DNA of 64,000 nt. Source: Rhododendron vialii (Eukaryota > Streptophyta > Magnoliopsida > Ericales > Ericaceae). The position numbers were made by a program, and so were the translations under genes. The stretch is taken from assembly GCF_030253575.1 (NCBI RefSeq), contig NC_080558.1, forward strand, positions 8,752,001-8,816,000, in the 5' to 3' direction. Position 1 is the stretch's first letter. Each line of letters starts with the position of its first letter. Below the pieces are notes generated by a model. It did no database searches, was not told the origin of the DNA, and worked only from the letters and a program-made list of their open reading frames with translations. Positions 1 through 11,336 of the stretch are shown piece after piece.

Positions 1-169
1 AATCTATTTTCCTATGAATGTTCATTTGACAAAAGAATTTTGTAGAAAAACTAAAGTTTAGTTGTTCATTTGTCTGGAAAAGACACTTCTGAGAAACTTC
101 TTTATTTTACTTCCCATGGTTAGTTTTAAATAAAAGTAACTTTGAGAGATAAATAATGAGCTACCATAT

Positions 170-480
170 TTCAATTTTTTTTTTTGAAAGGCAAAAAAGG
201 AATTTATTAATCTTTGAAAACAAATTACAAAGATTAAAAAGATCTTAAACATAAGGTATCAAGCCGGAGAAGAGCTAACCCACAAAGAGGCAACAACAAA
301 CTCCAACAATTATGTGTTGCAAGGATCTGAAGGGATAAAATAACAACCCGTGGTTGGCAAGAAGTCAACAATGACAAAATACCACCACTCCCAAAAAAGA
401 AACACCTCACACCTCCCTAAAAAAAACTCCTCAAAACAGAAAATATTAACACATACAGAAAATATATTTTATCCAATACA
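170..480 (-). mobile_element. LINE-type 3' tail
   Basis: A T run at 174-186 followed by GGAATTTATTAATC matches the tail type at 2215 and 9813. No coding region is recognisable in it. Confidence 0.4.
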
Positions 481-1049
481 AAGCCTTAATATGAAGTAGA
501 AAAAATTTTAATACACTAACTGGAATTCCAAGATGAAGAATTCACAGAACTATATTCATGGGCACGATGCCAAAATGTTCTGGCAGCATTTTTTTGGTAT
601 TGGCACCATTCTCTTTTTTTCTTACCCGCCAATTATTTTGGTACTATAATTGACAAATCTTTTTTCGTGACGCAAAATCCTATACTTTTGGTCAGATTAC
701 TTTTGCAAGAAAGTAAATCTTGCATGAAAACTCAAAAACATCCATCTCACTACTTTCCTAGCATCTGAACACTACAAAAGTTATGGAAAGTTGGTTTTCC
801 CATTCTTTCATGTCCTTTGCTGGCAACTAAACGGGGCCTATGGAATTCTTAGATTCCCGTCTCAATCAAGAAAAAAAAAAAGAAGGAAATGTTGTCTTTG
901 ATAAATTTCTAAAATAATTTATTCCTGTGTAAAATTGCTGAATTAACCCAAACACCGGAACAAAATTACTTTAGGTATTGTATTTCTATTAATTTAATTT
1001 CTACTAATCATATTTCCATTCCTGCTCAAGAAAATTTCTAGGAATTTGA

Positions 1050-1334
1050 TTTCTTTTTTTTTTTTTTTGTTAATCAATAAAAGAGATCATTTTACATAAG
1101 ATATGAAGTACATAGTACACACTAGGGACACTATATTAATTATAAGAGTCCACGAGATAATCAAGTCCAACAACTCAACCAATACAAGAAATAAGCTCAT
1201 TATAGGGTAGAAACAAAGAAATAAATGAAAAGTTCTCTAAGGGAAGAACATTCACACGCAAGTGGGGAGACTCAAACTTCTGACCTCCTAGTGACATGCA
1301 AGAGTCTTGGCCAACTGAGTTAAGCCCAATTGGT
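1050..1334 (-). mobile_element. tRNA-derived SINE (minus strand)
   Basis: On the minus strand it starts with an A-box-like TAACTCAGTTGGCCAAG, has a B-box-like GTTTGAGTCTCCCC, and ends in an A tail (plus-strand T run at 1053). The TSD TAGGAATTTGA is at 1039-1049 and 1335-1345. Confidence 0.8.
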
Positions 1335-1540
1335 TAGGAATTTGACTCCTGTCATTCAAACATAGTTCTATTCCTACATAAGATTCCAGTCATCCAAACA
1401 TAGTCAAAATTCCGGTCAACCATGCATGAGATGACTGTGGAGGGAATAGGTCCATGATCACCCAATAATTTCCCCAAATCTTAGGACTGGATATCTGCTC
1501 ACCAGTTGCACCCTGCAGTCGCCGTCTACCATCCAAAACC

Positions 1541-1600
1541 AAAAGTCCAAGTATTGCTAGAAATTGGATCCGAGTCCTAGCCTGTTTTTGGCCTATAAAA
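1541..1600 (+). promoter_or_regulatory. Promoter of peptide copy 1
   Basis: A variant of the shared box (AAAAGTCCAAGTATTG, 1541-1556) is followed by TATAAAA at 1594-1600, about 76 bp before the ATG. The same arrangement precedes copies 2, 3 and 4. Confidence 0.6.
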
Positions 1601-1675
1601 GGTGAACCACCCCCGCCCCTTAATTTGTACCATTCAAATTGGTAGCACTTCTGTTTTCCTTGGGGGTTAAAAAAA

Positions 1676-2023
1676 ATGGGTCTAAGAAAGCTTTTTGTTG
1701 GTGTGCAAGTCCTTTTGATCATCTCCATCATTCTCTTGGCTTTCGAGGTGGCTGCCAGGGAACTTCTCCAACAATATCCGAGCCCTCTAAATCCTTGTAA
1801 GTTTACCATGTTTATTTACTTTAGTTTTTGTACAGCCGACTGTTCGGATCATTTTTACGTGTACCTAGGGATGACAAATGAACCGAGCTTTTCGTTTAAT
1901 TGTTAATTTACTTGAATTAAACATTTTTAAGCTTTTGTTTTTGTTCAAACAGATGATCATAAGATGGAGAGGGAGCTCGCTGGTTCGGGCACTTTGGATA
2001 AACCATGGCCCACCAATGTTTAA
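1676..2023 (+). CDS. Small secreted peptide precursor, copy 1 (two exons)
   Basis: Exons are 1676-1796 and 1953-2023, joined through a phase-1 GT-AG intron (donor GTAAGT, acceptor TTCAAACAG); the product is 63 aa. Residues 1-27 form a hydrophobic signal peptide starting MGLRKLFVGVQ, followed by A-A-R-E-L. Exon 2 opens with DHKMEREL and ends with the tail LDKPWPTNV. The start is the first ATG after a TATAAAA box at 1594. Copy 3 at 9274 is nearly identical in coding, intron and flanking sequence, so the two are recent duplicates. The protein has no cysteines, so it is not a defensin-like peptide. Secretion follows from the signal peptide; a role as a peptide-hormone precursor is inference from size, architecture and the conserved tail. 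I do not recognise the family. Confidence 0.7.
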
Positions 2024-2214
2024 ATTCAGTGATTTTATCTCACGAATAGAAGACGAAGAGGTTGGCGTGCTTGCTGTAGAAGATGACCTGATTTTCGAAT
2101 TTGTATCTCTTTACTGCAAACTATTCCTTTTCTTTTTTGAAATTACTCTCCTATATTGATTAAAAAGTATGAATAACGTTGTTTGTATATTGTTGAGAAT
2201 TGTCGGGAAGTTTT

Positions 2215-2570
2215 TTTTTTTTTTTGAACAGCAAAATTTTTTTATTAATCAAATGTAAATGGTTACAATGATTAAACGGGACAAGAGAGAGACATCACGA
2301 CAAGAGGATGACATCCCAACTATGTTGGCACCCCATCCCATGACGATCATATGCCACTCGAGACCCAAGAGCGATTACAAGTTGGCAAGAAAACCAACCA
2401 AAATCATATGTCGGGAAGTATGGTTTAGTCCAATTCCACCATTGGGGTTGATAGTACTTCAACAGATTGTGATGTTACTCTATTTAATTTTTTTTAACAG
2501 CGAAAGAGAATTTTATTAATCTCGAAAAATAAGAACAGAGATTAAAAGTGTGGCAAGGTGCCAACCAAAT
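2215..2570 (-). mobile_element. LINE-type 3' tails, flank of peptide copy 1
   Basis: Two T-rich starts (2209 and 2489), each followed by a TTTATTAAT-type block, are minus-strand LINE 3' ends. The same pair is at 9812-10160 beside copy 3, so they were duplicated with the gene. Confidence 0.5.
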
Positions 2571-3618
2571 ATCGCTCCTCAATATTAATGTAGGTCCCGA
2601 GACAAAAGCGGCGCTACATTATACAAAGGGTGGCCATATGTATTAGAAAAGTGAATTGACAATAAGCTTTTGCTTAAAACATATATATAGTCCAAGACCG
2701 GTCTACCAAAATAAGGTTATAAGTGCCAATGGGAGGTTTGGATTTACAGTATTTCACGAGTTGAGATTTGGGTAGAATTCTTTAATGAAATAGCGTTTGT
2801 CTCAACGGGTTTATCACCAAGTTTTCTTAATGACCATCCTTAGAAGAAATTTTAGAGCCGTCACTGTCCCGAAATGCAAAAGGTGCCTATCATCCGTAGA
2901 AGTATAATGATTATTTTTCATAACATAACAAACAATTTATCATTACCCCAAACTAAGCCTTATTATAAACGCTTAAAATACAATGCATTTTATCTCACTT
3001 AAACAATTAAAAGCTAGAGCAAAACAAAGATGGTCATCTGTTTTGACTCTTGCCGATCAAAAAATCTTCTTTTACTCTTTGTATTTTCCCATTTTGATGA
3101 GACGAGTCTCAGTACGACTGGTATAACTCGTGTATATTGAATGAAATAACCTCTCTCTTTTTTAAAGTTTAAGATTTCAACGAAAGTGGGCGCTTGGACG
3201 ATGTAAAAATAGAAGAGACTCTCTTCAGTCTCTCAAAGGGACGGGACGGTCCATTCCCTCCATTTGTGGCCCTTCTCGGATTCACTTTAATAATCAAGAT
3301 CATTCATGTTTAGGACCTTTGTCTAGTCTGGTACTTAAGGCACAGCAAAAATTATATTGATTGGATATTGCAAAATTTCAAAACATCGATCTCTAATTAA
3401 CTTGAAGAAAAATATTGCAATACATCGGAAACTTAAATTTCTTAACAAACGTGTTAATTCCAAAAGCACATTAAACAATATCCGGTCCACATTATTTTCA
3501 AGGTGGTTATTTTTCTCAACTAAACTTAGGAAATGAACAATCTTAATCATCGAAATGAGCTCGAGAAAGATCAACAATATATAGGCTGAACAGAACAATG
3601 GAGACTCTTAACTCCACG

Positions 3619-3639
3619 GGGGGGGGGGGGGGGGGGGGG
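3619..3639. repeat. Poly-G run
   Basis: About 20 consecutive G at 3619-3639 at the end of unit U1; possibly a G-quadruplex or a sequencing-sensitive site. Confidence 0.85.
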
Positions 3640-3822
3640 TGTTGTTTGGTCAAGTGGCACAAAATTATACTACCTCCCTTAGAGATACTCTAAGTGGGTT
3701 GAATTAGGTAACTCTGGAGTGGGTGGATACCGCGGATTTGAATGATCGAGTTTGCATATCTAAGGTCAAGTAATCACACATGCATGTAATTAAGGATCCC
3801 AATATACGATTGCGAAACTCTT

Positions 3823-4317
3823 AGAGCGTCTCCAAACCATCTACAAAGGACCAAAACTCCAAAAGAGCGAATTGATGTGACAAAATGGAGAATTGGAAGG
3901 CTCCAAATCATAACCATTTTGGGCCTCCAAAATGGAGACTGAAGTTTGAGTTCCATATATGGAAACTTTCTCAGAAAATGGATTTATGTAAATTGCAAAT
4001 AGCTCAATGTACCTATAGATTCGATCGATGTCCGAAAAATGATACCGTACGCGTTCAAAAGGTACCGACAATATAGCTTCAGAATGCGACCATCTTCGAT
4101 ATATTGAAATCTATCCCAAGAAAAAACTACAGATTTGGAGGGGAACTTGTGGTTTTAAAAAGAAATGAATGTGTATTTGAAAAATCTTGGAGAATTGGGA
4201 ATATTAGAGAGTGTGTGTGTAAATAGTGTCATGCTCCAAACAGTACCCTTTACAAACAAATTATGTCTTTTTGATTATTCAAAATGAAGAAAGAGTGAGA
4301 GATGGGTTGGAGATTCT
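3823..4317. mobile_element. Degenerate Tourist-like MITE
   Basis: The left end AGAGCGTCTCCAAACC and right end GGGTTGGAGATTCTCT are inverted repeats of the same class as 45111-45471. The TSD is not clear, so boundaries are approximate. Confidence 0.45.
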
Positions 4318-4349
4318 CTACAGCTGGATATCTTGTCATCGATTCCACT

Positions 4350-4465
4350 CCGGCGGCGTTGAACCATCAAAAAGTCCAAGTCTTGTTGGGAATGAAGACA
4401 ATTGAATTGGTAGAAAAAGGATGCTAGTCCTAGCCTGTTTTGACAGTAAAAGGAGAAATACCCTA
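4350..4465 (+). pseudogene. Orphan promoter relic of the peptide gene family
   Basis: The exact box AAAAGTCCAAGTCTTG (4370-4385) sits in a stretch that matches the promoters of copies 1-3, including GGCGGCGTT before it and GTCCTAGCCTGTTTT after it. The TATA position is degraded to CAGTAAAAGG and no signal-peptide exon follows. It looks like a sixth unit that lost its gene. Confidence 0.5.
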
Positions 4466-4759
4466 TACTCAGTGGCGGTCATGACTCATGAGATTGTGGA
4501 GAACATTATTATTATTATTTTTGTGGAAAGCAAGCTTGTGAAGGATATCTTTTCAAAGTTGGCCTAATCCATACTCCATATATATAAGTCTTCTGAATCA
4601 AAAATATTATAGTCGATTTTGGAGGATCGAGTTGATTCCAAACTCCATAAAAGTCTTCTGAGGTTTCAAATTGCAATCACTTGTGTTTCTTTAGTCAATT
4701 CAATGCATATATAGGGCAACCTAAACCTCAACGGCCACCACTATATAACAAGAAGATAC

Positions 4760-4763
<4 letters not shown>

Positions 4764-4799
<36 letters not shown>
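4764..4799. repeat. (GA)n microsatellite
   Basis: An 18-unit GA run between two imperfect copies of a ~170-bp sequence (4560-4740 and 4860-5030, both containing AGTCTTCT...TTTCAAA and ending near CATAGGG). Confidence 0.85.
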
Positions 4800-4804
<5 letters not shown>

Positions 4805-5299
4805 TCTTGGCACACTGCCCCCCGTATTATATGTATAAACGTATGGTTGTTTAGGTATATATTGACTATTGATACAATGGACGGTCCACTCAATTTGGAC
4901 GATCAAGTTGATTTCAAAACACAAGGAATTGAAACCCCATAAGTCTTCTCCAGTTTCAAAAATTTCAATCACGCGGTTTTCTTTGGTTTGGTGTATCCTA
5001 TGCATAGGGTGCCCAACGAAGACAGGAAAAGGTGTGACAAAGTCAAAAAAAATAAAATAGATTTTCTAGGTTTTTTTTTTACTTTATGATAGGCGCTGAA
5101 AATCACCCATTTAATCCTTCTAATTTATGTCTTGTCGGTCCGTTTACATTGTTACTTAACGCGTTTAGTGTTTTATGGTGTATGCAGGCCTCGGAGATCA
5201 ATGGGTGCAAAAAAAGGTGCAATTTGGCAAGTCTTACGGAGTTTTACCGCAAAGATGGGAATTGATTGTCTACGGCATCTGTGTGAATTTTGGTCTCGG

Positions 5300-6450
5300 G
5301 AAACCAATATCATCTGAAATAAAATCACAAATTGCAGTGGAGTATTGAATTACGTCAAGCCGACGGTCCAGGTGTATGGAATCCTAATTAATTAGAATGC
5401 ATCAATTTGGATTTAGTAGGAATCCCGAGCCGAGGAATTAAACTCATGGATTAATATGGAAAATGCCAAAATAGGAGAGTTTAAGATAGAAAAGAATTCT
5501 AACTCTTAATACAGTAAGTGATTGACTAAGGAAGGGAATTCTATTACCTATTCTCGGAACGCTTATAAAAGGTCATATTGTATAAACGGGGGGACGACGT
5601 TTTCAGAGGGGATTTTTGTCGAAGAACAGAGAATAGGGCTACGCATAAACAGGGCTCCAGCTTCCATGGCCGGCTAACTCCATTGTATAGGGGGAAGATG
5701 AAACTTCCCATCAAGTAACTCTATTTTATGTATGGGTTTTAGGTTTATTATTCGGATCAATTGTATAACTAAGAACCCTTTCCGTTTCAATTGAATGGAA
5801 TGATTTTGATGGTTTTAATCTATTGAGTATTTGTATGCATGCTTTCAAATACGAGTTATATAATGGTTTTCATCGATTGTGGTTGGAGTTCTGAGATAGA
5901 TTATACTCGTAAGACGGGCCGTGCCGTTAGGCGGCTAGATCGTACTTCTGAGACGGTCCGTGCTATGGGATAATCTATACCTTTTAACAACTCAATTATT
6001 TTCTAGATGATTATTGCTAGGGTTTGCAAGCCGTAGTAATAATCCCTTCTGATTCGAATAATTAATCTTACCTATGCATGTTGGAGTTATGCGGTCGAGG
6101 TGGATTCGAACCCTAGATTTTCTCTCCAATCGTTACAAACTTTCCATTTAATTATTTCTCTTAGTTTAATAAATTCTCCAAATTCAAACAACCAAACTTC
6201 CTTGTCCGAATTAATCTAGAAGTTAATTGAATTTGTCGTAACTCAGCCATACTGTCTCCGTCGGAACGATACTCGGTCTTGACCACTATTCTACGGAGTA
6301 GTAGTTAATTCCAAGGTTTTATAAATTTATATTTGACACGGAACGACGCGGTCACTTTATCTTGGATATTTTCAAAAATATTTGAATAAAAGTCATAATT
6401 TTTTACTTTCCGGTTCGTCTTAACGAGACGAATCAATAATCCACGAAAAT
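5300..6450 (+). mobile_element. LTR-like remnant
   Basis: TATAAAAGG at 5566 is followed by a long non-coding leader, and the stretch CCGTCGGAACGATACTCGG (6259) resembles the 3' part of plant LTRs. Boundaries, primer site and coding region are not seen; nothing else of note lies here. Confidence 0.3.
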
Positions 6451-6724
6451 TAGGAGCAAAACTAACAAACGGGAAAAAAATTTAAATAAAAACAAAACAA
6501 GAAAAAATCCAATTAAAAAGCTAAGCCCTTAGCAGAATTAGTATTGAAAAATAGAAAAATGACAGAAAACTGGGTCATACTTTGCATACTCATGTGTCAA
6601 ATCCACATCCATTTTAGAACTGCCCCTTGTTGCAGGTAATGGCCCTCTGCTTGGACTTCTCTTTCAATTTCGTTTCCACTTCCTTATTTTAAATCGGAGG
6701 ACTGTTCATCTTGTGAACTCAGTA

Positions 6725-6960
6725 GCCTTAGGGGTTGGCATGGTGGTAAATGAGAGTACTTGAGAGTCTAGTCCCACTTAGAGTTTTCGATTCGAAATAT
6801 TTTAGGAGTTATCAACTCGTATGGGATTAGTTAAAACGAGGCTTTATTCTAGTTTCAAACAGACCCCGCAAATAAACAGTTTAATTGGTCGCTCAATGAT
6901 TAGCCGATCCAGAAGCGTATAATTAATTTGTCTAGACACTGAGAAATACAAATGAAAAAA
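6725..6960 (+). mobile_element. SINE-like fragment
   Basis: GGGGTTGGCATGGTGGTAAA (A-box region) and TTTCGATTCGAAAT (B-box region) at tRNA-like spacing, with an A-rich right end. No TSD resolved. Confidence 0.45.
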
Positions 6961-7423
6961 CAATCCCGTAAACCCACTATAAAAACTCTTTACAAACTTA
7001 GATTGATTCGAAAGTCGTACGTCCCTGATCTAATAACATTGATCTTCTTCTTCTTCTTTTTTATAGGCAAAAATGTTTTTATTAAGAAACTTTGACAAAT
7101 GAGGTACATCATTCTCTAACATTGATCTTTACACACTATAAGTTCCATTTCCTAAACATCATTCTCGCAGTCCACTTTTTCTCAAGATGAAGCTTATATT
7201 AGATGGCTACGATTATCGAATCAGAGTGAGATTTTCTAATGCTGATTACACACTATACCGACGGCATCTACAAATCAGATATTTGAGTTATACGAATGGG
7301 ATGAGCTCCATGCGGTATGAATGAATCCTTCATTTCAAATTAAGAATCTGAGAGAATCTTTTAATTAAAATAATGTTATATACCTCATGAGTCATGTCCG
7401 GAGTTTAACTCTGGCGTTGACCC

Positions 7424-7509
7424 AAAAGTCCAAGTCTTGTTGGGGCCAAAGGCATTAAATTAGTAGTAGAAAATGAATACCAATCCTTTCCCCTTTTTGG
7501 CTATAAAAA
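7424..7509 (+). promoter_or_regulatory. Promoter of peptide copy 2
   Basis: The exact box AAAAGTCCAAGTCTTG is at 7424-7439, preceded by a W-box-like TTGACC, and TATAAAA starts at 7502, 47 bp before the ATG. W-boxes are known WRKY-factor sites; a role here is not shown. Confidence 0.6.
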
Positions 7510-7548
7510 GGGTGAACCATAACGCCCTTTCCTTATACAGAGAGAAAA

Positions 7549-8320
7549 ATGGCTTCAAGTAAGCTTTTTGTTGTTTTGCAAGTCATTTTGATCTCTATCA
7601 TTCTCCTCCTGGCTTTTCAGGTGGCTGCAAGAGAATTGGTCGAGACTTCTAGTGCTTTAAATCCTAGTAAGTTTACGTATTTGAAGATTAGTAGAGAGGC
7701 GCGTAAACTGGTCCAAACACTTTATTATTTAAAAAAATTAATGAAAGTTTAAGTAGTTGAGAAACTGTCTTGGTGGAAAACTTAGAATTTTGCTCTCTCG
7801 ATCATAGTTTAAAACCTCCTCAGTGATATTGGCTGTATTTGAATCGTAAATTTATACATGTTTTTCCATACAAATATGAAAAGAAATGGATTCATATATT
7901 TCTTCATCTACTTTGGAATTCATTAGTGAAGGTTACCCTACTCTCTAGTTCCACTGCACTGAAGGAATCAATCACAGACGTGGGTAATGTTCTCGTACCT
8001 TCAAAACTAGTGAACAAAATCAGACTCGTGTTTAAAGTCATTTATATTTGTTATATTCTCGTTCCTTACAAGACAACTTATGTTTGATTGAATTTATATT
8101 TGTTTTGTAAAAAACTAAAAATAATCTGTTCTTCTTTCCAAAAATTCACGGCATGAGGCCAAGAAATACGTCATGATTAATCATGGCCATTAATTACTAA
8201 ATTACAATTCATAATATTGTGTGACTGACAAGCATTTGTATTGTTCAAACAGATCATAAGATGGAGAGGGAACTTGTTAACTCGGATGATCCTTGGGGCC
8301 ACCACCCTCGCCATGGATGA
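7549..8320 (+). CDS. Small secreted peptide precursor, copy 2 (two exons)
   Basis: Exons are 7549-7666 and 8253-8320, phase-1 intron with donor GTAAGT and acceptor TTCAAACAG; 61 aa. The signal peptide begins MASSKLFVVLQV and runs to AFQVAAREL. Exon 2 opens with HKMERELVNS and ends DDPWGHHPRHG, so the D-D-P-W core is followed by a His-rich end. The exon-2 start matches copy 1 (K-M-E-R-E-L) while the DDPWGHH tail matches copy 4, making this copy a bridge that shows all five belong to one family. A TATA box lies at 7502. The 586-bp intron holds no recognisable gene. Function unknown; a secreted signalling peptide is an inference. Confidence 0.7.
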
Positions 8321-8351
8321 TTTTGTCTCAAAATTATTAAAAGCTTAATTT

Positions 8352-8460
8352 GTGCCAAAGAGGTTGGCATGGTGGACAAGATTTCCTGATGTTCACGTTC
8401 GAATCTCGCTACTGTATTGTACTATTTTCCCTTTTATTGTAAAAAAAAAAGTAACATAAT
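8352..8460 (+). mobile_element. SINE-like fragment
   Basis: AGAGGTTGGCATGGTGGACA (A box) and GTTCGAATCTC (B box) are followed by an A run at 8440. It lies just after peptide copy 2, and part of it is tandemly repeated at 8485-8600. Confidence 0.6.
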
Positions 8461-9140
8461 GAAAATAAGTTGTCTGTAAATCTGTTGAGAGAATCTCGCT
8501 ATTGCAAGCTGCTACTGTATTGTATTGTTTTCTCTCGCTACTGCAAGCCGCTACTGTACTGTTACTGTTTTCTCTTTTATTGTAAAAAAAAAAAAAGTGA
8601 AATAATGAAAATAAGTTGTTTGTAAATCTGTTGGGAAAACATTGTTTAGTCCAAATGCATCACTGTGTTAGTCTATCTATCTATTTAGAAGTAATCTTTG
8701 TTTGAAGTTCGAACTGATATTTAGAAGTAATGGCGAGTACTCATATAGATAACGTATTGTGATTTCTACCCAATTTGGATGACAGAAATCTTGAGGAAGA
8801 ATGACAATGTAACGTAATACTTCAATAATTCCGACATCTAGAAGGACAACAACAGGACTTTGATTTTGATGTCATATTTTTAAGATTCTCATGTTTGGAA
8901 AAGACATGAATAGGATTGTGATTCCTGTTGACACATCCAACCAAAAAACACATTACCAGATTGAGTAGGAATCTAATCCATCTTTTACTCATGAGAATCT
9001 TAGATTCCTGACTCAATCAATAAAAAGAAGTAAATGTTGACTTTGATAAATTTTTAAAATAATTTATTTTTGCATAAGATTATTGAATTAGCCCAAACAT
9101 TGGAATGAAATTAGTTGCACTCTGGCGGCGTTTACCATCC

Positions 9141-9200
9141 AAAAGTCCAAGTCTTGCTAGAAAATGAATCCAAGTCCTAGCCTGTTTTTGGCCTATAAAA
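9141..9200 (+). promoter_or_regulatory. Promoter of peptide copy 3
   Basis: The exact box AAAAGTCCAAGTCTTG lies at 9141-9156 and TATAAAA at 9194-9200, in the same spacing as copy 1. Confidence 0.6.
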
Positions 9201-9273
9201 GGTGAACTGAACCCCCCTCCCTTTGCACCATTCAAATTGGTAGCACTTCTGTTTTCCTTAGGGGTTAAAAAAA

Positions 9274-9615
9274 ATGGGTCCAAGAAAGCCTTTTGTTGGT
9301 GTGCAAGTCCTTTTGATCATCTCCATCATTCTCTTGGCTTTCGAGGTGGCTGCCAGGGAACTTGTCCAACAATATCCGATCCCTCTAAATCCTTGTAAGT
9401 TTACCATGTTTATTTACTTTAGTTTTTGTACAACCGACTGTTCGGATCATTTTTACGTGTACCTAAGGATGACAAATAAACCAAGCTTTTTGTTTATTAA
9501 TTTACTTGAATTAAACATGTGTTATGCTTTTGTTCAAACAGATCATGATCATAAGATGGAGAGGGAGCTCGCTAGTTCGGGCGCTTTGGATAAACCATGG
9601 CCCACCGATCCTTAA
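9274..9615 (+). CDS. Small secreted peptide precursor, copy 3 (two exons)
   Basis: Exons are 9274-9394 and 9542-9615 (phase-1 intron, GTAAGT donor, TTCAAACAG acceptor); 64 aa. It is a near-duplicate of copy 1: same signal peptide core, same V-A-A-R-E-L, same tail type (LDKPWPTDP). Exon 2 has one extra codon at its start, so the mature region is H-D-H-K-M-E-R-E-L rather than D-H-K-M-E-R-E-L. The frame is open throughout, and most differences from copy 1 are substitutions, which suggests both copies remain coding. The downstream flank has gained a solo LTR (10283-10890) absent from copy 1. Confidence 0.7.
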   Translation: MGPRKPFVGVQVLLIISIILLAFEVAARELVQQYPIPLNPCKFTMFIYFSFCTTDCSDHFYVYLRMTNKPSFLFINLLELNMCYAFVQTDHDHKMERELASSGALDKPWPTDP

Positions 9616-9811
9616 ATTCAGTGATATTATCTCACGAATAGAAAGACGAAGAGGTTGGCGTGCTTGCTCCTGAAGATGACCTGATTTTCGAATTTGTATC
9701 TCTTTACTGCAAACTATTCCTTTTCTTTTTTGAAATTATTCTCTTATATTGATCATAGAAAATAAAAAGTATGAATAACGTTGTTTGTATATCGTTGAGA
9801 ATTGTTGGGAA

Positions 9812-10277
9812 GTTTTTTTTTTTTTTTGAACAGCAAATTTTTTTTTATTAATTATCAAATGTAAATGGTTACAATGATTAAACGGGACAAGAGAGAGACA
9901 TCGCGATAGGAGGATGACATACCAACTATGTTGGCACCTCATCCCATGATGATCATATGCCACTCGAGACCCAAGATCGATTACAAGCTGGCAAGATACC
10001 AACCAAAATCTTATGTCGGGAAGTATGGTTTAGTCCAATTCCACCATTGGGGATAATACTACTTCAACTGATTGTGATGTTACTCTATTTAATTTTTTTT
10101 AACAGCGAAAGAGAATTCTATTAATCTCGAAAAATAAGAACAGAGATTAAAAATGTGGCAAGATGCCAACCAAAACCCCCAACACTTAGGCCCTAAGGCC
10201 GACCAAACCCAAAAAAAAAGGCCACCCTAAATAAAACGGATGAGGAGCGATACACAGCCATGTATCGATCGCTCCTC
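9812..10277 (-). mobile_element. LINE-type 3' tails, flank of peptide copy 3
   Basis: Counterpart of 2215-2570, with T runs at 9813 and 10094 and extra sequence to 10277 before the solo LTR. Confidence 0.5.
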
Positions 10278-10282
10278 AATAT

Positions 10283-10890
10283 TGTTGAGTAAATTACCCG
10301 ATCACCCACACAACGGAAGCGTAAAAAAAATAATCACATAAAAACACAAGATTACGTGATTCCCCAAACTCGGATACGTCCACGGAGAGAACAACTTCCA
10401 CTAATATTGAATGAGTACAATAAGATACAAAATACCCTACTCTAGCTCTCAAGCTCTCGATATTTTTATCTCCCTTACTCACACAATATTCTTACTGATA
10501 TTTTTTCTCTCAGACACACTGTATACTTTGCTTTGTGCTCTCTGCCTTTTTCTCATTACATTGCACGGCACACACACTCTCTATAAATAGGCATGACATA
10601 AGGCTAGCAAAAAGCCTCTTCATCTGCCGAGAAGTATCTGGATGGATGCAGTACAACTTGAACTAGCCACAAATGCACCTTGGGACTAAGAAGTATCTGG
10701 ATGGATGCAGTACAACTTGAACTAGCCACAAATGCACCTTGGGACTTAGCACAGCCGGCTAATTACAAAAGAGGATTCTAGAGCCAAATAGTCAAACCCA
10801 TTTCACTGCTGCACCATCGAACCAATTAAAAACAAACTAACCATAATAATTTTCTTTTCTTTTTCTTTTTCACATGGGCAAAACCCAACA
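10283..10890. mobile_element. Solo LTR, 608 bp
   Basis: Begins TGTTGAGTAAAT and ends AAACCCAACA, with a 5-bp TSD AATAT (10278-10282, 10891-10895). The homologous site near copy 1 (about 2580) is uninterrupted. It contains a TATAAATA at 10580 and a tandem 58-bp duplication (10630-10745, unit starting AAGTATCTGGATGGATGCAG). Confidence 0.85.
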
Positions 10891-11055
10891 AATATTAATG
10901 TAGGTCCTGAGACAGAAGCGGCGCTACATTATGCAAAAGGTGGCCATATGTGTTAGAACAGTGAATAGACAATAAGCTTGCTTAACACATATATAGGGGC
11001 CATAGGGCAAAACCGGTCTACCAAAATAAGGTAATAAGTATCAATGGGAGGTTTG

Positions 11056-11336
11056 GATTTACAGTAGCAGGTGTGGTAGGAGAAAATCGGAATGAATACT
11101 TGAGATATGCCAGTCCTTTCTTGTCGAACTTACGGGGGGCCCCGGAATACTGATTGCTGCAGATAGGTTAGAATGAGAGAAGGAATGATTGAAAGAGAAG
11201 CTTCTACTCCCACCCGGTTTTTCGGCTCGGTCCGCCCTTTTTATCAGTCGAGATATTGAATAACGAACATCTGATTGTTATCGATTCCTCTTTATTCTTT
11301 GAATTACCCACTTAAGAGACGAACACGGAAGCTATT
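11056..11336. other. Insertion in unit U3, origin unknown
   Basis: This ~280-bp stretch is missing from the homologous place in U1 (about 2750). Its composition differs from neighbours (GGGGGGCCCCGGAATACTG, CCCACCCGGTTTTTCGGCTC). It might be organelle-derived, but I cannot confirm that. Confidence 0.35.

Larger units (their letters stand above)
840..3640. repeat. Duplicated unit U1 containing peptide copy 1
   Basis: It pairs with about 9000-12300: shared 5' flank (CTTTGATAAATTTCTAAAAT-type, 905-925), gene, LINE tails, and 3' flank including TCTCAACGGGTTTATCACCA (2792). U1 has a SINE that U3 lacks; U3 has a solo LTR, a 270-bp insertion and a retroposon that U1 lacks. 2160-3640 holds no gene. 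Confidence 0.7.

Noticed and set aside
1390-1809. A 139-codon open frame on the minus strand opposite peptide copy 1
   Set aside because: It is antisense to the conserved signal-peptide exon and its promoter, and its counterpart opposite copy 3 is broken differently.
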